From: Stutzerimonas stutzeri
GTDB lineage: Bacteria; Pseudomonadota; Gammaproteobacteria; Pseudomonadales; Pseudomonadaceae
DNA: 64,000 bases
Assembly (NCBI GenBank): GCA_002387205.1
Contig: DGLA01000016.1
Location: forward strand, 403,327-467,326
Direction: 5' to 3'
Below the pieces are notes generated by a model. That model searched no databases and was not told where the DNA came from. It was given only the letters and a program-made list of their open reading frames with translations. This document shows, one piece after another, positions 24,931 to 34,035 of this stretch. Position numbers and translations under genes: made by a program. Each line of letters begins with the position of its first letter. Position 1 is the stretch's first letter.

Positions 24931-25881
24931 ATGGATCGTCCCCGTTTCCGTAGTGCCTTCCTTCATCCGCGTTTCTGGCCGTTGTGGTTGGGCTTGGGTT
25001 TGCTCTGGCTGGTGGTTCAGCTGCCGTATCGGCTTCTACTGCTCCTGGGGCGCGGGCTGGGCGTATTGATGTACCGGACCGCCCGCTCCAGGCGGCATAT
25101 CGCCCGGCGCAATCTGCAGCTGTGCTTTCCCGAGTTGAACAACAAGGAGCGTGAGCGCTTGTTGCGTGAGAATTTCGCCTCGACGGGCATCGCCTTTTTC
25201 GAGATGGCGATGAGCTGGTGGTGGCCCAAGGCTCGCTTGCAGCGCCTGGCGCGGATCGAGGGCCTTGAGCATCTGCAGCAGGCGCAGGCCGAGGGGCAGG
25301 GTGTGATCCTGATGGCGTTGCATTTCACCACGCTGGAAATCGGCGCGGCGCTGCTGAGCCAGCTGCACACCATCGACGGCATGTATCGCGAGCACAAGAA
25401 TGGGGTCTTCGACTTTGTTCAGCGCCGCGGGCGGGAGCGGCACAACCTCGACGCCAGCGCCATCGAGCGCGAGGACGTCAGGGCCATGCTCAAGGTACTG
25501 CGCGCCGGGCGTGCCATCTGGTATGCCCCGGATCAGGACTACGGCCGCAAGCAGAGCCTGTTCGTGCCCTGGTTCGGCATCAATGCGGCAACCGTGACCG
25601 CCACGACCAAGTTTGCCCGCCTGGGCAAGGCACGGGTGGTGCCCTACACGCAGGAACGTCTTGCCGATGGCGCCGGCTACCGGATGGTGATCCATCCGCC
25701 CCTGGAAAACTTTCCCGGTGAAAGCGAGGAAGCGGACTGCCGACGCATCAATGACTGGATCGAGGATGCGGTCCGGCAGCATCCCGAGCAGTATCTATGG
25801 GCCCATCGTCGCTTCAAGACACGCCCGGATGGCGAACCGAGTCTGTACCGCAAATTGCCGAAGAAACGCCTCAGCCCGTAA
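24931..25881 (+). CDS. lpxL: Lipid A lauroyl acyltransferase (LpxL/HtrB family)
   Basis: The 316-residue inner-membrane protein has an N-terminal anchor (LGLGLLWLVVQLPYRLLLLL) and the acyltransferase motif ALHFTTLE (HX4E), with GMYREHKNGVFDFVQ and WYAPDQDYGRK further on, all typical of LpxL/HtrB. It adds a secondary acyl chain to lipid A. ATG 24931 is chosen because the frame before it reads non-conserved sequence across the minC promoter region. Its 3' end overlaps the convergent pirin gene by 11 bases. Which acyl position it modifies cannot be told from sequence alone. Confidence 0.88.
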   Translation: MDRPRFRSAFLHPRFWPLWLGLGLLWLVVQLPYRLLLLLGRGLGVLMYRTARSRRHIARRNLQLCFPELNNKERERLLRENFASTGIAFFEMAMSWWWPKARLQRLARIEGLEHLQQAQAEGQGVILMALHFTTLEIGAALLSQLHTIDGMYREHKNGVFDFVQRRGRERHNLDASAIEREDVRAMLKVLRAGRAIWYAPDQDYGRKQSLFVPWFGINAATVTATTKFARLGKARVVPYTQERLADGAGYRMVIHPPLENFPGESEEADCRRINDWIEDAVRQHPEQYLWAHRRFKTRPDGEPSLYRKLPKKRLSP

Positions 25882-26716
25882 ATACCCCATCGCGGAAGTC
25901 ACGCAGTGCCTGTTCGATCTCCTCACGACTGTTCATCACGAACGGGCCGTATTGGACAATCGGCTCGCCTAGCGGCCGACCGGCCAGTAGCAGCACGCGG
26001 GCACCGCTGCGGGTTGTCAACTCCAGCTCTCCCTGTTCGGAAAGCCTGGCCAGCTGGTTTTTCCGAACTGGATTTCCACCCACCGTCAGCTCGCCTTCAA
26101 ACACGTACAGCATCACCCGGTGGCCGTCGGCCAGCTGCGGTGTCAGAACGGTGCCGGCGGGCAGGCGGAGGTCGAACAGCTGTGGCTCGGTGTCGGGCCG
26201 CTGCACAGCGCCAGCTTGTTCGATGCCTTCAGCACGGAGCTGACCGGCAATCACCACCGCTTCGATACCGCCCGGCAGGGTGACCCGCGGGATCTCGGTA
26301 GGAGCGAAATCGCGATAGGCTGGATCGCTCAACTTGTTTTTCGCAGGCAGGTTCAGCCACAGCTGGAAGCCGCGCATCGCCCCATGTTCCTGCTGAGGCA
26401 TCTCGCTATGGATGACACCGCGTGCTGCGGTCATCCATTGCACCCCGCCGCTCTCCAGCAGGCCGACGTTGCCAAGGTGGTCTTCGTGGCGCATCCGCCC
26501 TTCGAGCATGTAGGTGATCGTTTCAAAGCCGCGGTGCGGGTGCGGTGGAAAACCGGCAATGTACTCGTCGGGATTGTCGGAGCCGAACTCATCGAGCATC
26601 AGGAAGGGGTCGAAGCGCTCGGGGGCTGCGCCGCCGAAGACCCGGGTCAGGCTGACCCCTGCGCCATCGGACGTGGCGCGGCCGGTGCTGATGGAAAGAA
26701 TTTCGCGCATGGTCAT
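25871..26716 (-). CDS. Pirin-family cupin protein
   Basis: This 281-residue two-domain cupin has pirin signatures FDPFLMLDEFGSDNPDEY, FPPHPHRGFETITYMLEG (metal-binding His pair), VQWMTAARGVIHSEMP and FQLWLNLPAKNK. Bacterial pirins bind a metal; some have quercetinase activity and others regulate enzymes, so the role here is open. ATG 26716 is preferred, with GGAG seven bases upstream, over ATG 26710. It converges on and overlaps the acyltransferase gene by 11 bases. Confidence 0.9.
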   Translation of the reverse strand: MTMREILSISTGRATSDGAGVSLTRVFGGAAPERFDPFLMLDEFGSDNPDEYIAGFPPHPHRGFETITYMLEGRMRHEDHLGNVGLLESGGVQWMTAARGVIHSEMPQQEHGAMRGFQLWLNLPAKNKLSDPAYRDFAPTEIPRVTLPGGIEAVVIAGQLRAEGIEQAGAVQRPDTEPQLFDLRLPAGTVLTPQLADGHRVMLYVFEGELTVGGNPVRKNQLARLSEQGELELTTRSGARVLLLAGRPLGEPIVQYGPFVMNSREEIEQALRDFRDGVFTG

Positions 26717-26807
26717 GGCATTGCTCCAAGAAGAGGTCAGCAAAGAATACCGCCAGCATGGCGATACGTTGATGCGAAATACGGACCCTTCTCATCGATC
26801 CTTTCGA

Positions 26808-27575
26808 TTATTCCTCGACCTGCAACTCTCTTGCACGGGTGTAGACGTAGCGGACCTTCTCGTATTCGAACGGCGAATTGAGCTGGCCGTAACGCAGGGG
26901 AGTGGTGTGGCGGATATCGATCAGGCGCAGGGCCGTAAGCCCGAATTCGCCGCCGCTGGCTTCGGCATAGCTGAAATAGTCGACTTGGCGCTCAACGCCG
27001 AAGTCCGCGACCTGGCCTGCGGTGTCGCGAAGGTTTGACGGGCCCAGTGCGGGCAGGATCAGGTAGGGGCCGTGCGGAACGCCGTAGAAGCCAAGGGTCT
27101 GGCCGAAGTCTTCCCGGTAGCGGGGCAGGCCCATGCGGGTCGCAGGGTCCCAGATGCCACCAACGCCGATGATGGTATTGAACAGCAATCGGGCAGTGGT
27201 GGTCATGGCTCGCTCGCCCTTGAGCTGCGCGATGGTATTGAAGAGGGTGGGAATCTCGCCAAGGTTGTTGAAGAAGTTGCTGACGCCGGTACGCACGATT
27301 TTAGGTGTGACGTACCGATAGCCGCGGACGGCGGGCAGCATCACGAACTGATCGAGTCGGTAGTTGAAGTAGTACATGCGCCGGTTCAGCGACTCCCACG
27401 GATCATAGATGTTCAGCGCGACGAAGGTGGCACGCTCGAATTCATGCTGATCCAGGCCGGGGTTGAACTCCAGATTGCGCAATGGATGGGTGAAGCCGTC
27501 CTCGTCGGGAGTCGGTGTCTGGGCGTGGGCCAGGCTGCTGAGCAGCAACAGGGCGAACAGAGAGCGTCTAACCAC
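26808..27575 (-). CDS. MlaA (VacJ)-family protein without lipobox
   Basis: The 255-residue protein has the MlaA core: YDPWESLNRRMYYFNYRLD, RTGVSNFFNNLGEIPTLFN, GVGGIWDPATRMGLPRYRED, and FGQTLGFYGVPHGPYLILP. MlaA removes misplaced phospholipid from the outer leaflet of the outer membrane. Here the signal peptide (RSLFALLLLSSLAHA) ends in a type I site and has no Cys, so the protein should not be lipidated, unlike canonical MlaA. GTG 27575 with GGAG seven bases upstream is chosen; it overlaps the end of the hydrolase gene by eight bases. An ATG at 27602 is possible but would lengthen the signal peptide. Confidence 0.85.
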   Translation of the reverse strand: MVRRSLFALLLLSSLAHAQTPTPDEDGFTHPLRNLEFNPGLDQHEFERATFVALNIYDPWESLNRRMYYFNYRLDQFVMLPAVRGYRYVTPKIVRTGVSNFFNNLGEIPTLFNTIAQLKGERAMTTTARLLFNTIIGVGGIWDPATRMGLPRYREDFGQTLGFYGVPHGPYLILPALGPSNLRDTAGQVADFGVERQVDYFSYAEASGGEFGLTALRLIDIRHTTPLRYGQLNSPFEYEKVRYVYTRARELQVEE

Positions 27576-28860
27576 GGAAAAACTCCAACATATCCTTTGC
27601 ATTGACCCGGTAGGTAAGGTTGCCGCAGTGGCCGCCGCGAGGGTAGAGCGTCATGCGGTCACCAAAGGTACGGCGCAGGAAGCCCAGATCGCCGCTGCCG
27701 AGAATGATATCGTCTGCGTTGTGCATGACGGCGATTTTCGTGGTGCTGCGCAGATAGTCCTCGAGGGCATAGAGACTCACTTGATCGATCAGTTGGGTCA
27801 TGCTGCCGCCGTCCTGCTGGGCGCGCCACATGGGAATCAGCTGTTCGGTGATGTAGCAGTCGAAATCGCAAAGCAGGGCTCGGCGGAAGAACGGCTCGAG
27901 GCTGGTGCCTTCGTCTATCGGATACTTGGGCGGCACGATCAGGCCGCGGCGGTTGATCAGGTCCGAGGTAAAGGCGATGTCGGCTGCCGAAAAGCGAAAC
28001 ACCGAGCCAATCAACATGGCCATCTGTTCATCGGTCAGGCGCAGCGCAGACTGCTGGAAATCGAAGAGCATCGCCTCGTCCAGGTCGATCATTCCCCGCT
28101 GGCGGTAGTAGCGGGTGAGTTTTTCCAGGATGACTTCATAGAAGGTGGTAGTGCTGTCGATGGCGTCGACCTGCGTCTGCACGAGCTTGTCGAGGTTGTC
28201 GATCGAGGTGTAGAGGTTGACGGGTGGGTTGACCATCAGAACCCGCTTGAAATTGAAGCTCTGTCGCGTCTCGTCGAGCTTGCTGACGAAGGCAGCATTG
28301 AGCGCGCCGAGGCTGTAACCGATGAGGTTGAACTCGGTGACAGGTAACTCATGCTGCTGCGCCCGTATGGCTTGCATCACGCGGTACAGGTCCTTGGCGT
28401 CGCCCGGGCTATAACCGGGCGTAGCGTAGCGCGAGGCGGCGGCGATGAAGTCGAAACTGGTAGGCGACGATAACTGTACGACGTGATAGCCAGCCCCATA
28501 GAACAGCCGCTTGAGCGATTCGGTTTTGCCGGCCGAGTAGCTTGCGCCGGTACCCGAGATGATGAACATCAGGGGTGCCGGCCCAGGCTGTTTCGCCAGT
28601 CGGTAGGTCAGGCGCTTAACCGCCCAGAAGTTGTCGGGCAGGATAAAGTCGCGCTCAGGGCGCAACCGAAGGCTGTAGTCGGCCTGATCGATGTCGTCAT
28701 CCCCCGGCAGGTCGGCTCGCAATGCCGCCGGAGTGGTGGCGATCGTCGCCTCGAATGGATTACTCAAGGGATAGCCATATTGCTCGATGCTGATATCTGC
28801 CGCGTAGGCAGGCGTAACGACCAGCGCGAGCAGTGCGCTCAGGCACAGCAGCAGTCGCAT
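27568..28860 (-). CDS. Secreted alpha/beta-hydrolase (serine esterase-like)
   Basis: The 430-residue protein has a signal peptide (RLLLCLSALLALVVTPAYAA) and an alpha/beta-hydrolase fold: LMFIISGTGASYSAGK (oxyanion region), FNLIGYSLGALNAAF with nucleophile Ser in GYSLG, AVMHNADDIILG (acid) and RGGHCGNL (catalytic His). The substrate is unknown; location in the periplasm is inferred. ATG 28860 follows GGAGATC. Overlap with the MlaA-like gene suggests the two act together, possibly on envelope lipids. Confidence 0.8.
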   Translation of the reverse strand: MRLLLCLSALLALVVTPAYAADISIEQYGYPLSNPFEATIATTPAALRADLPGDDDIDQADYSLRLRPERDFILPDNFWAVKRLTYRLAKQPGPAPLMFIISGTGASYSAGKTESLKRLFYGAGYHVVQLSSPTSFDFIAAASRYATPGYSPGDAKDLYRVMQAIRAQQHELPVTEFNLIGYSLGALNAAFVSKLDETRQSFNFKRVLMVNPPVNLYTSIDNLDKLVQTQVDAIDSTTTFYEVILEKLTRYYRQRGMIDLDEAMLFDFQQSALRLTDEQMAMLIGSVFRFSAADIAFTSDLINRRGLIVPPKYPIDEGTSLEPFFRRALLCDFDCYITEQLIPMWRAQQDGGSMTQLIDQVSLYALEDYLRSTTKIAVMHNADDIILGSGDLGFLRRTFGDRMTLYPRGGHCGNLTYRVNAKDMLEFFRG

Positions 28861-29208
28861 GTTGAATGATCTCCGGTAGCTACGATGGTGTTCGGTGGAT
28901 GGATGCTCAGATCTGACGGCCGATGGCAAGGCAGCCCCCTCGGCGGGTGCATTCGATAGCTGACAAGCGTCTCAGGTCACTTCGCTTGAGCGACAGGCCG
29001 GGCCATTCGAAAGCCCTGAATTCTAGCGGTCAGCTAATGCCTGGAGTCACCCGCGACATATCGCTTCGCCAACCATGGACCACAATGGGGCCGGCGGGTT
29101 GCGTTGTTTTCGGAAAGTGATAGCAAAAAGCCTCGGGCTTCTAGGTAGGGATCGCTGTTGGTCGGCCGGTAACCGGAGCAGAGTGCTCAAGGGAGGCGAG
29201 ACTAACAC
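28861..29208. other. 348-bp stretch without a supported gene
   Basis: Short open frames exist on both strands but none has a ribosome site, conserved motif or plausible composition. It should contain the promoter of the hydrolase-MlaA pair; no clear motif was found. Confidence 0.5.
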
Positions 29209-29433
29209 TCACGCCTGGTGGTGCAGCCAGGCGTGGCTTGGAATCCTTTCCTTGGCACCCTCGCGTTTGTCCAATCGCTGCCAGATCTTCTCGTGAAAAT
29301 AGAATCCGACCGAGTTGCAAAGAGGTTCGATGGCGGCTACAAGCCCGCCGGCGGCGAGGCTTCCGGTCAAGGCATAGGTCACCGTAAATGCGATACAGAA
29401 GTGCATCAGGGTGAAAGTGACGGTCTTGATCAT
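29209..29433 (-). CDS. DUF2061 small membrane protein
   Basis: The 74-residue protein MIKTVTFTLMHFCIAFTVTY... has a hydrophobic N-terminal half, then GGLVAAIEPLCNSVGFYFHE and a basic tail ending with histidines. This matches the DUF2061 family of small inner-membrane proteins of unknown function. ATG 29433 is chosen because the conserved family start is IKT(V/I)TFT; the frame upstream is not conserved. It is transcribed away from yjcH-actP. Confidence 0.78.
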   Translation of the reverse strand: MIKTVTFTLMHFCIAFTVTYALTGSLAAGGLVAAIEPLCNSVGFYFHEKIWQRLDKREGAKERIPSHAWLHHQA

Positions 29434-29701
29434 GGCGATGCGCTCCAGAAACGATCGAGAATTGTTCTCGCTTGCGAGCAAGTTTCTGCCAGCCTGCTGG
29501 AAGTTGGAAATGGTCGCCGCTGATGGCTCGCATAGGCTCTTGCTATGACCCTCCCGGTTTGCTGCGCAGGCCCCGGCAAAGCGTCTGGCACGGGCGTTTC
29601 AGAAAATAAAAACAAGACCATGGTCGAGTGGTTTTCGGGCTGACTCACCCTAAAGTAGCCGCCCTGCCTTCATGTGGGGGCAGAGACCGTGTGGAGACAT
29701 C

Positions 29702-30016
29702 ATGAACAACGACACTGTTTTCCAGCAGATCAACGCCGATCCACGCTTCCAGCAACTGGTCACCAAGCGTGGCCGTTTCGCCTGGACGCTGGCTGCCGTC
29801 ATGCTGATGGCCTACTTCGCCTTCATTCTGATCATCGCGTTCGAGCCTGCCATCCTCGGGACTCCGCTGAGCGCCGGCTCCGTCACCACCTGGGGCATCC
29901 CTGCGGGGCTGGGGCTGATCTTCCTGTCTTTCGTCCTGACGGGCATCTATGTCCAGCGCGCCAATGGCGAATTCGATCGCATCACCCAGGATATTCTCAA
30001 CGAGGCCCGGAAATAA
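29702..30016 (+). CDS. yjcH: DUF485 membrane protein YjcH
   Basis: The 104-residue protein has a soluble N terminus (FQQINADPRFQQLVTKRGRF) and two membrane helices (about 25-45 and 58-80), then YVQRANGEFDRITQDILNEA, as in YjcH. The family nearly always sits before actP and may assist the symporter. ATG 29702 follows GGAGACATC. Its stop overlaps the actP start (TAATG), implying coupled translation. Confidence 0.92.
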   Translation: MNNDTVFQQINADPRFQQLVTKRGRFAWTLAAVMLMAYFAFILIIAFEPAILGTPLSAGSVTTWGIPAGLGLIFLSFVLTGIYVQRANGEFDRITQDILNEARK

Positions 30017-31671
30017 TGCTTGCTCGTTTGCTGACCGCCGCTGCCCTGACTACGGCTGCACCGGCACTGTTCGCTGACGCTCTGACCGGCGATGTACAGA
30101 AACAGGCCACCAACTGGACCGCCATTTCCATGTTCGTCGTGTTCATCATTTTCACGATGGGCATCACCAAGTGGGCAGCCAAGCGCAACACCTCCACCTC
30201 CGATTACTACACCGCCGGCGGTAGCATCACCGGCTTTCAGAACGGCCTGGCGATCGCTGGGGACTTTATGTCAGCTGCCTCGTTTCTCGGCATTTCCGCG
30301 CTGGTATTTACCAGCGGCTACGACGGCCTGATCTATTCGATCGGCTTCTTGGTGGGCTGGCCGATCATTCTTTTTCTGATGGCCGAGCGACTGCGTAACC
30401 TGGGCAACTTCACCTTCTCGGACGTTGCCTCCTACCGCCTGGGCCAGACGCAGATCCGTATCCTTTCGGCCTGCGGCTCGCTGATCGTGGTGGCCTTCTA
30501 CCTGATCGCGCAAATGGTCGGTGCCGGCAAGCTGATCCAGCTGCTGTTCGGTCTGGATTACCTGGTCGCCGTCGTGCTGGTTGGTGTGCTGATGGTGATG
30601 TACGTGATGTTCGGCGGCATGCTGGCGACCACCTGGGTGCAGATCATCAAGGCGGTGCTGCTGCTGTCCGGTGCGACCTTCATGGCCGTGATGGTGATGT
30701 ACAGCGTCGGCTTCGATTTCGGCCGTCTGTTCTCCGACGCCGTTGCGCTGCATCCGAACCACCAGGCGATCATGAGCCCGGGCGGCCTGGTTTCCGACCC
30801 GATCTCGGCGATTTCGCTGGGCCTGGCACTGATGTTCGGCACGGCAGGCCTGCCGCACATCCTGATGCGCTTCTTCACCGTTGCCGACGCCAAGGAGGCA
30901 CGCAAGAGCGTGTTCTATGCGACCGGCTTCATCGGCTACTTCTACATCCTGACCTTTATCATCGGCTTCGGCGCGATCCTGCTGGTCAGCACCAACCCGA
31001 GCTTCAAGGACGCCACGGGCGCCATCGTCGGCGGCACCAACATGGTCGCTATCCACCTGGCTTCGGCGGTTGGGGGCAATCTGTTCCTTGGGTTCATCTC
31101 CGCGGTGGCCTTCGCCACCATTCTCGCGGTGGTGTCCGGTCTGGCGCTGGCAGGTGCTTCGGCTGTTGCGCATGATCTCTATGCCTGCGTGATCAAGAAG
31201 GGCAAGGCCAGGGAAGAGGACGAGATGAAAGTAACCAAGCGCACCACGCTGGCCCTGGGTGTGCTGGCCATCCTCCTCGGTGTCGCTTTCGAGAACCAGA
31301 ATATCGCCTTCATGGTGGGCCTGGCCTTCTCGGTTGCGGCCAGCTGCAACTTCCCGATCCTGTTCCTTTCGATGTATTGGAAGAACCTGACCACCCGCGG
31401 CGCGCTGATCGGCGGCGCGATGGGCCTGGGCACAGCTCTGCTGCTGACCATCCTCAGCCCGACGGTATGGGTCGATGTGCTGCACTTCGAGAAGGCGATC
31501 TTCCCGTACAAGTACCCGGCACTGTTTGCCATGATCGCGTCGTTTGCCGGCCTGTGGTTTTTCTCGGTTACCGATAAATCCAAGGCGGCGGCGGAAGAGC
31601 GTGCACGTTTCTTCCCGCAGTTCATCCGCTCCCAGACCGGTTTGGGTTCGAGTGGTGCCGTCGCACACTGA
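30016..31671 (+). CDS. actP: ActP cation/acetate symporter
   Basis: The 551-residue sodium:solute symporter has an N-terminal signal-like segment (LLTAAALTTAAPALFA) and about 13 membrane helices, with RNTSTSDYYTAGGSITGFQN, AGDFMSAASFLGISALVF and MFGTAGLPHILMRFFTV, all characteristic of ActP. It imports acetate and other short carboxylates. The start ATG shares an A with the yjcH stop codon. A strong terminator follows. The long antisense frame over this gene is a high-GC shadow. Confidence 0.94.
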   Translation: MLARLLTAAALTTAAPALFADALTGDVQKQATNWTAISMFVVFIIFTMGITKWAAKRNTSTSDYYTAGGSITGFQNGLAIAGDFMSAASFLGISALVFTSGYDGLIYSIGFLVGWPIILFLMAERLRNLGNFTFSDVASYRLGQTQIRILSACGSLIVVAFYLIAQMVGAGKLIQLLFGLDYLVAVVLVGVLMVMYVMFGGMLATTWVQIIKAVLLLSGATFMAVMVMYSVGFDFGRLFSDAVALHPNHQAIMSPGGLVSDPISAISLGLALMFGTAGLPHILMRFFTVADAKEARKSVFYATGFIGYFYILTFIIGFGAILLVSTNPSFKDATGAIVGGTNMVAIHLASAVGGNLFLGFISAVAFATILAVVSGLALAGASAVAHDLYACVIKKGKAREEDEMKVTKRTTLALGVLAILLGVAFENQNIAFMVGLAFSVAASCNFPILFLSMYWKNLTTRGALIGGAMGLGTALLLTILSPTVWVDVLHFEKAIFPYKYPALFAMIASFAGLWFFSVTDKSKAAAEERARFFPQFIRSQTGLGSSGAVAH

Positions 31672-31689
31672 AGCTCATCGTTGTGATGC

Positions 31690-31716
31690 AAAGGCAGCCG
31701 AAAGGCTGCCTTTTTT
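31690..31716 (+). terminator. Terminator after actP
   Basis: The arms AAGGCAGCC and GGCTGCCTT flank a GAAA loop and are followed by a T-run. It lies 19 bases after the actP stop, a typical intrinsic terminator. Confidence 0.94.
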
Positions 31717-31849
31717 GCTTTCGGAGCCTGTGTCTCAGCAGTGCCAATCGAACCTGAAGCATGACAGTCATTCAGCGTTTCGATAGAGGCCGGAGGCAGC
31801 CGTCGCTTTCGCTAGACTCGTGGCAACCAACGAACAAAAGGTCACACCG

Positions 31850-32656
31850 ATGCAGAATCGAATGATGGTCACGGGAGCCGGTTCCGGCCTGGGTCGCGAA
31901 ATTGCCTTGCGCTGGGCGCGGGAGGGCTGGCAGCTGGCCTTGTCGGATGTCAACGAGGCCGGTCTTGCCGAAACCTTGAAAATGGTTCGTCAAGCGGGCG
32001 GCGATGGCTTTACGCAACGCTGCGACGTACGCGACTACAGCCAGCTGACCGCGCTGGCTCAGGCTTGCGAGACCAATCTTGGCGGCATAGATGTGGTGGT
32101 CAACAATGCGGGTGTCGCCTCGGGTGGCTTCTTCGAGGAGTTGTCGCTGGAGGACTGGGACTGGCAGATCGCAATCAATCTCATGGGTGTGGTCAAGGGC
32201 TGCAAGGCATTTCTGCCGCTGGTGCAGAAGAGCCAGGGCAAGATCATCAACATCGCCTCGATGGCTGCCCTGATGCAGGCGCCAGGGATGAGCAACTACA
32301 ACGTGGCCAAGGCCGGCGTGGTCGCCCTGTCCGAGAGCCTGCTGGTCGAGCTCAAACAGCAGCAGGTCGGGGTTCATGTGGTCTGCCCGTCATTCTTCCA
32401 AACCAATCTGATGGATTCCTACCGCGGGCCGACGCCCAATATGAAAGCGCAGATCAGCAAGCTGCTCGAAGCGTCGCCGATTACCGCAGCCGACATTGCC
32501 GACTATATCTATCGTCAGGTAGCTGAGGGCGTGTTCATGATCCTGCCGCATGACGAGGGCCGCATGGCCTGGAAGATCAAGCAGCAGAACCCACAGGCGA
32601 TCTACGACGAGATGGCGGCCCTGGCGGAGAAGAAGCGCAGCAAGAGCAGAACCTGA
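31850..32656 (+). CDS. Short-chain dehydrogenase/reductase
   Basis: The 268-residue classical SDR has the cofactor motif VTGAGSGLGREIAL, the structural VVNNAGVA, the active-site Ser in KIINIASMAAL and the catalytic pair in MSNYNVAKAGV (YxxxK). The Asp after the second strand (LALSDVNEAG) suggests NAD preference, which is only a rule of thumb. The substrate is unknown. ATG 31850 is chosen over an in-frame GTG at 31820. It stands alone after the actP terminator. Confidence 0.87.
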   Translation: MQNRMMVTGAGSGLGREIALRWAREGWQLALSDVNEAGLAETLKMVRQAGGDGFTQRCDVRDYSQLTALAQACETNLGGIDVVVNNAGVASGGFFEELSLEDWDWQIAINLMGVVKGCKAFLPLVQKSQGKIINIASMAALMQAPGMSNYNVAKAGVVALSESLLVELKQQQVGVHVVCPSFFQTNLMDSYRGPTPNMKAQISKLLEASPITAADIADYIYRQVAEGVFMILPHDEGRMAWKIKQQNPQAIYDEMAALAEKKRSKSRT

Positions 32657-32739
32657 CCGAACAGTCCGTTTTGCTTGCCCTGATCCAGGCGCGGGAGTAG
32701 GGTTGCCGGCTCACCCTCGGCCCGCTCCCTGGATGCACC

Positions 32740-33912
32740 TTGAAGAACCCGTCTCGCTGGCTGCTCATGCTGGCTCTCGTGCTTGCCGCGATCAATCTGC
32801 GTCCCGGCATCACCTCTTTCGCACCGCTGATCGAGCGCATCGCCGAAGAGCTGCAGCTCAGTCGCGGCGTGATCAGCCTTACCACGGCCCTTCCGGTGTT
32901 GCTGATGGGCTTGCTTGCGCCCTTGGCGCCGCGACTGGCGGTGCGTTTCGGGCTGGAGCGCACCATCAGTCTTTGCCTGGGCTTGATCGGCGTGGCGTTG
33001 CTGCTGCGCCTGCTCGGTGACAGCGCTCCGCTGCTTATCTCAACCGCTGCGCTGGTTGGCGCCGGAATCGCGGTGGCAGGGCCGCTGTTGTCGGGCTTCA
33101 TAAAGCGCCACTTCCTCGACCGTATGGGCAAGACGGCCGCTTACTATTCGTTGAGCATGGCAGTGGGCGGCACCATTGGCGTGGTGTTGACCGCACCGGC
33201 CACCGAGCTGCTGGGTAACCGCTGGACCTGGGGACTGGCGCTGTGGGCGGTCCCCGCCGTGCTGGCGCTGCTGATCTGGTGGCGGTTGCCCAATCAGCCC
33301 GAGTCGGCTGCAGAGGGGCGCACCGGTCTGCCCTGGGGCGAGCCGAGGGCCTGGCTGGTGAGTATCTATTTTGCCCTGCAGGCCGGCCTGTTCTATGCGC
33401 TGGCAACCTGGTTGGTGGCGCGTTATCACGAGGTTGGCTTCAGCTTGCTGCAAAGCAACGCGTTTTTCAGCGGATTCATGCTGATCGGCTTACCCAGCGC
33501 CTTCATCATGCCTTGGCTGGCGCAGCGCTTCGGCAGGCGGCATCTGCTGATGTCTGGCTGTGGTGTGCTGGCGACGGGCTGCCTGTTGGTCATCGCCTGG
33601 CTTCCGCAGGTCAATCCTTTGCTGGTGTGCATGCTGCTGGGCGTGGCCTTGAACGGCACCTTTTCCATGTCGCTGGTCTTGCCGATGTATGAGGCAAGCA
33701 CCCCGCTGGCGGTCAGCCGCCTGACCGCCATGATGCTCTGCACCGGATATTGCCTGGCTTGTCTGGCGCCGGTATTGACCGGGTTGGGACGGGATCTGGC
33801 GGGCGACTACCGCTGGCCCTTCGTCGTCCTGGCGGGCATATCTGCGTTGATGTCCGTTCTTGCCATACGGCTGGCCCCTCGTCGAGAGGCGAAAGCGGCA
33901 ACGGCAGCCTGA
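32740..33912 (+). CDS. MFS transporter, CynX/NimT-like
   Basis: The 390-residue protein has 12 predicted membrane helices and the CynX/NimT-type start ALVLAAINLRPGITSFAPL; members include cyanate and 2-nitroimidazole carriers. The substrate here is unknown. No ATG fits the conserved start: TTG 32740 gives the full first helix, while ATG 32767 would cut into it. It follows the SDR gene by 83 bases without a terminator, so co-transcription is possible. Confidence 0.82.
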   Translation: MKNPSRWLLMLALVLAAINLRPGITSFAPLIERIAEELQLSRGVISLTTALPVLLMGLLAPLAPRLAVRFGLERTISLCLGLIGVALLLRLLGDSAPLLISTAALVGAGIAVAGPLLSGFIKRHFLDRMGKTAAYYSLSMAVGGTIGVVLTAPATELLGNRWTWGLALWAVPAVLALLIWWRLPNQPESAAEGRTGLPWGEPRAWLVSIYFALQAGLFYALATWLVARYHEVGFSLLQSNAFFSGFMLIGLPSAFIMPWLAQRFGRRHLLMSGCGVLATGCLLVIAWLPQVNPLLVCMLLGVALNGTFSMSLVLPMYEASTPLAVSRLTAMMLCTGYCLACLAPVLTGLGRDLAGDYRWPFVVLAGISALMSVLAIRLAPRREAKAATAA

Positions 33913-34035
33913 ACGCGTCCCAAAGCTGTGGTCTGTGTCACCGCTGGCCAAAACAGCCAGTGCCCAGCAGTCTGGCAAGCTGGAATGGCGCTTCGAATTG
34001 GTTGAACATGTCGACCTTTCGTCTGGAGTGACACT

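Noticed and set aside
28923..29120. 65-codon plus-strand frame between the hydrolase and DUF2061 genes
   Set aside because: No ribosome site or recognisable motif; Arg/Pro-rich composition typical of a chance frame.
29586..29601. Sigma-54-like site upstream of yjcH-actP (TGGCACGGGCGTTTCA)
   Set aside because: The -24 box is perfect but the invariant -12 GC is replaced (TTTCA), so RpoN use is unlikely.
30271..31668. Long antisense open frame over actP
   Set aside because: His/Gln/Arg-rich shadow of a conserved membrane protein gene.
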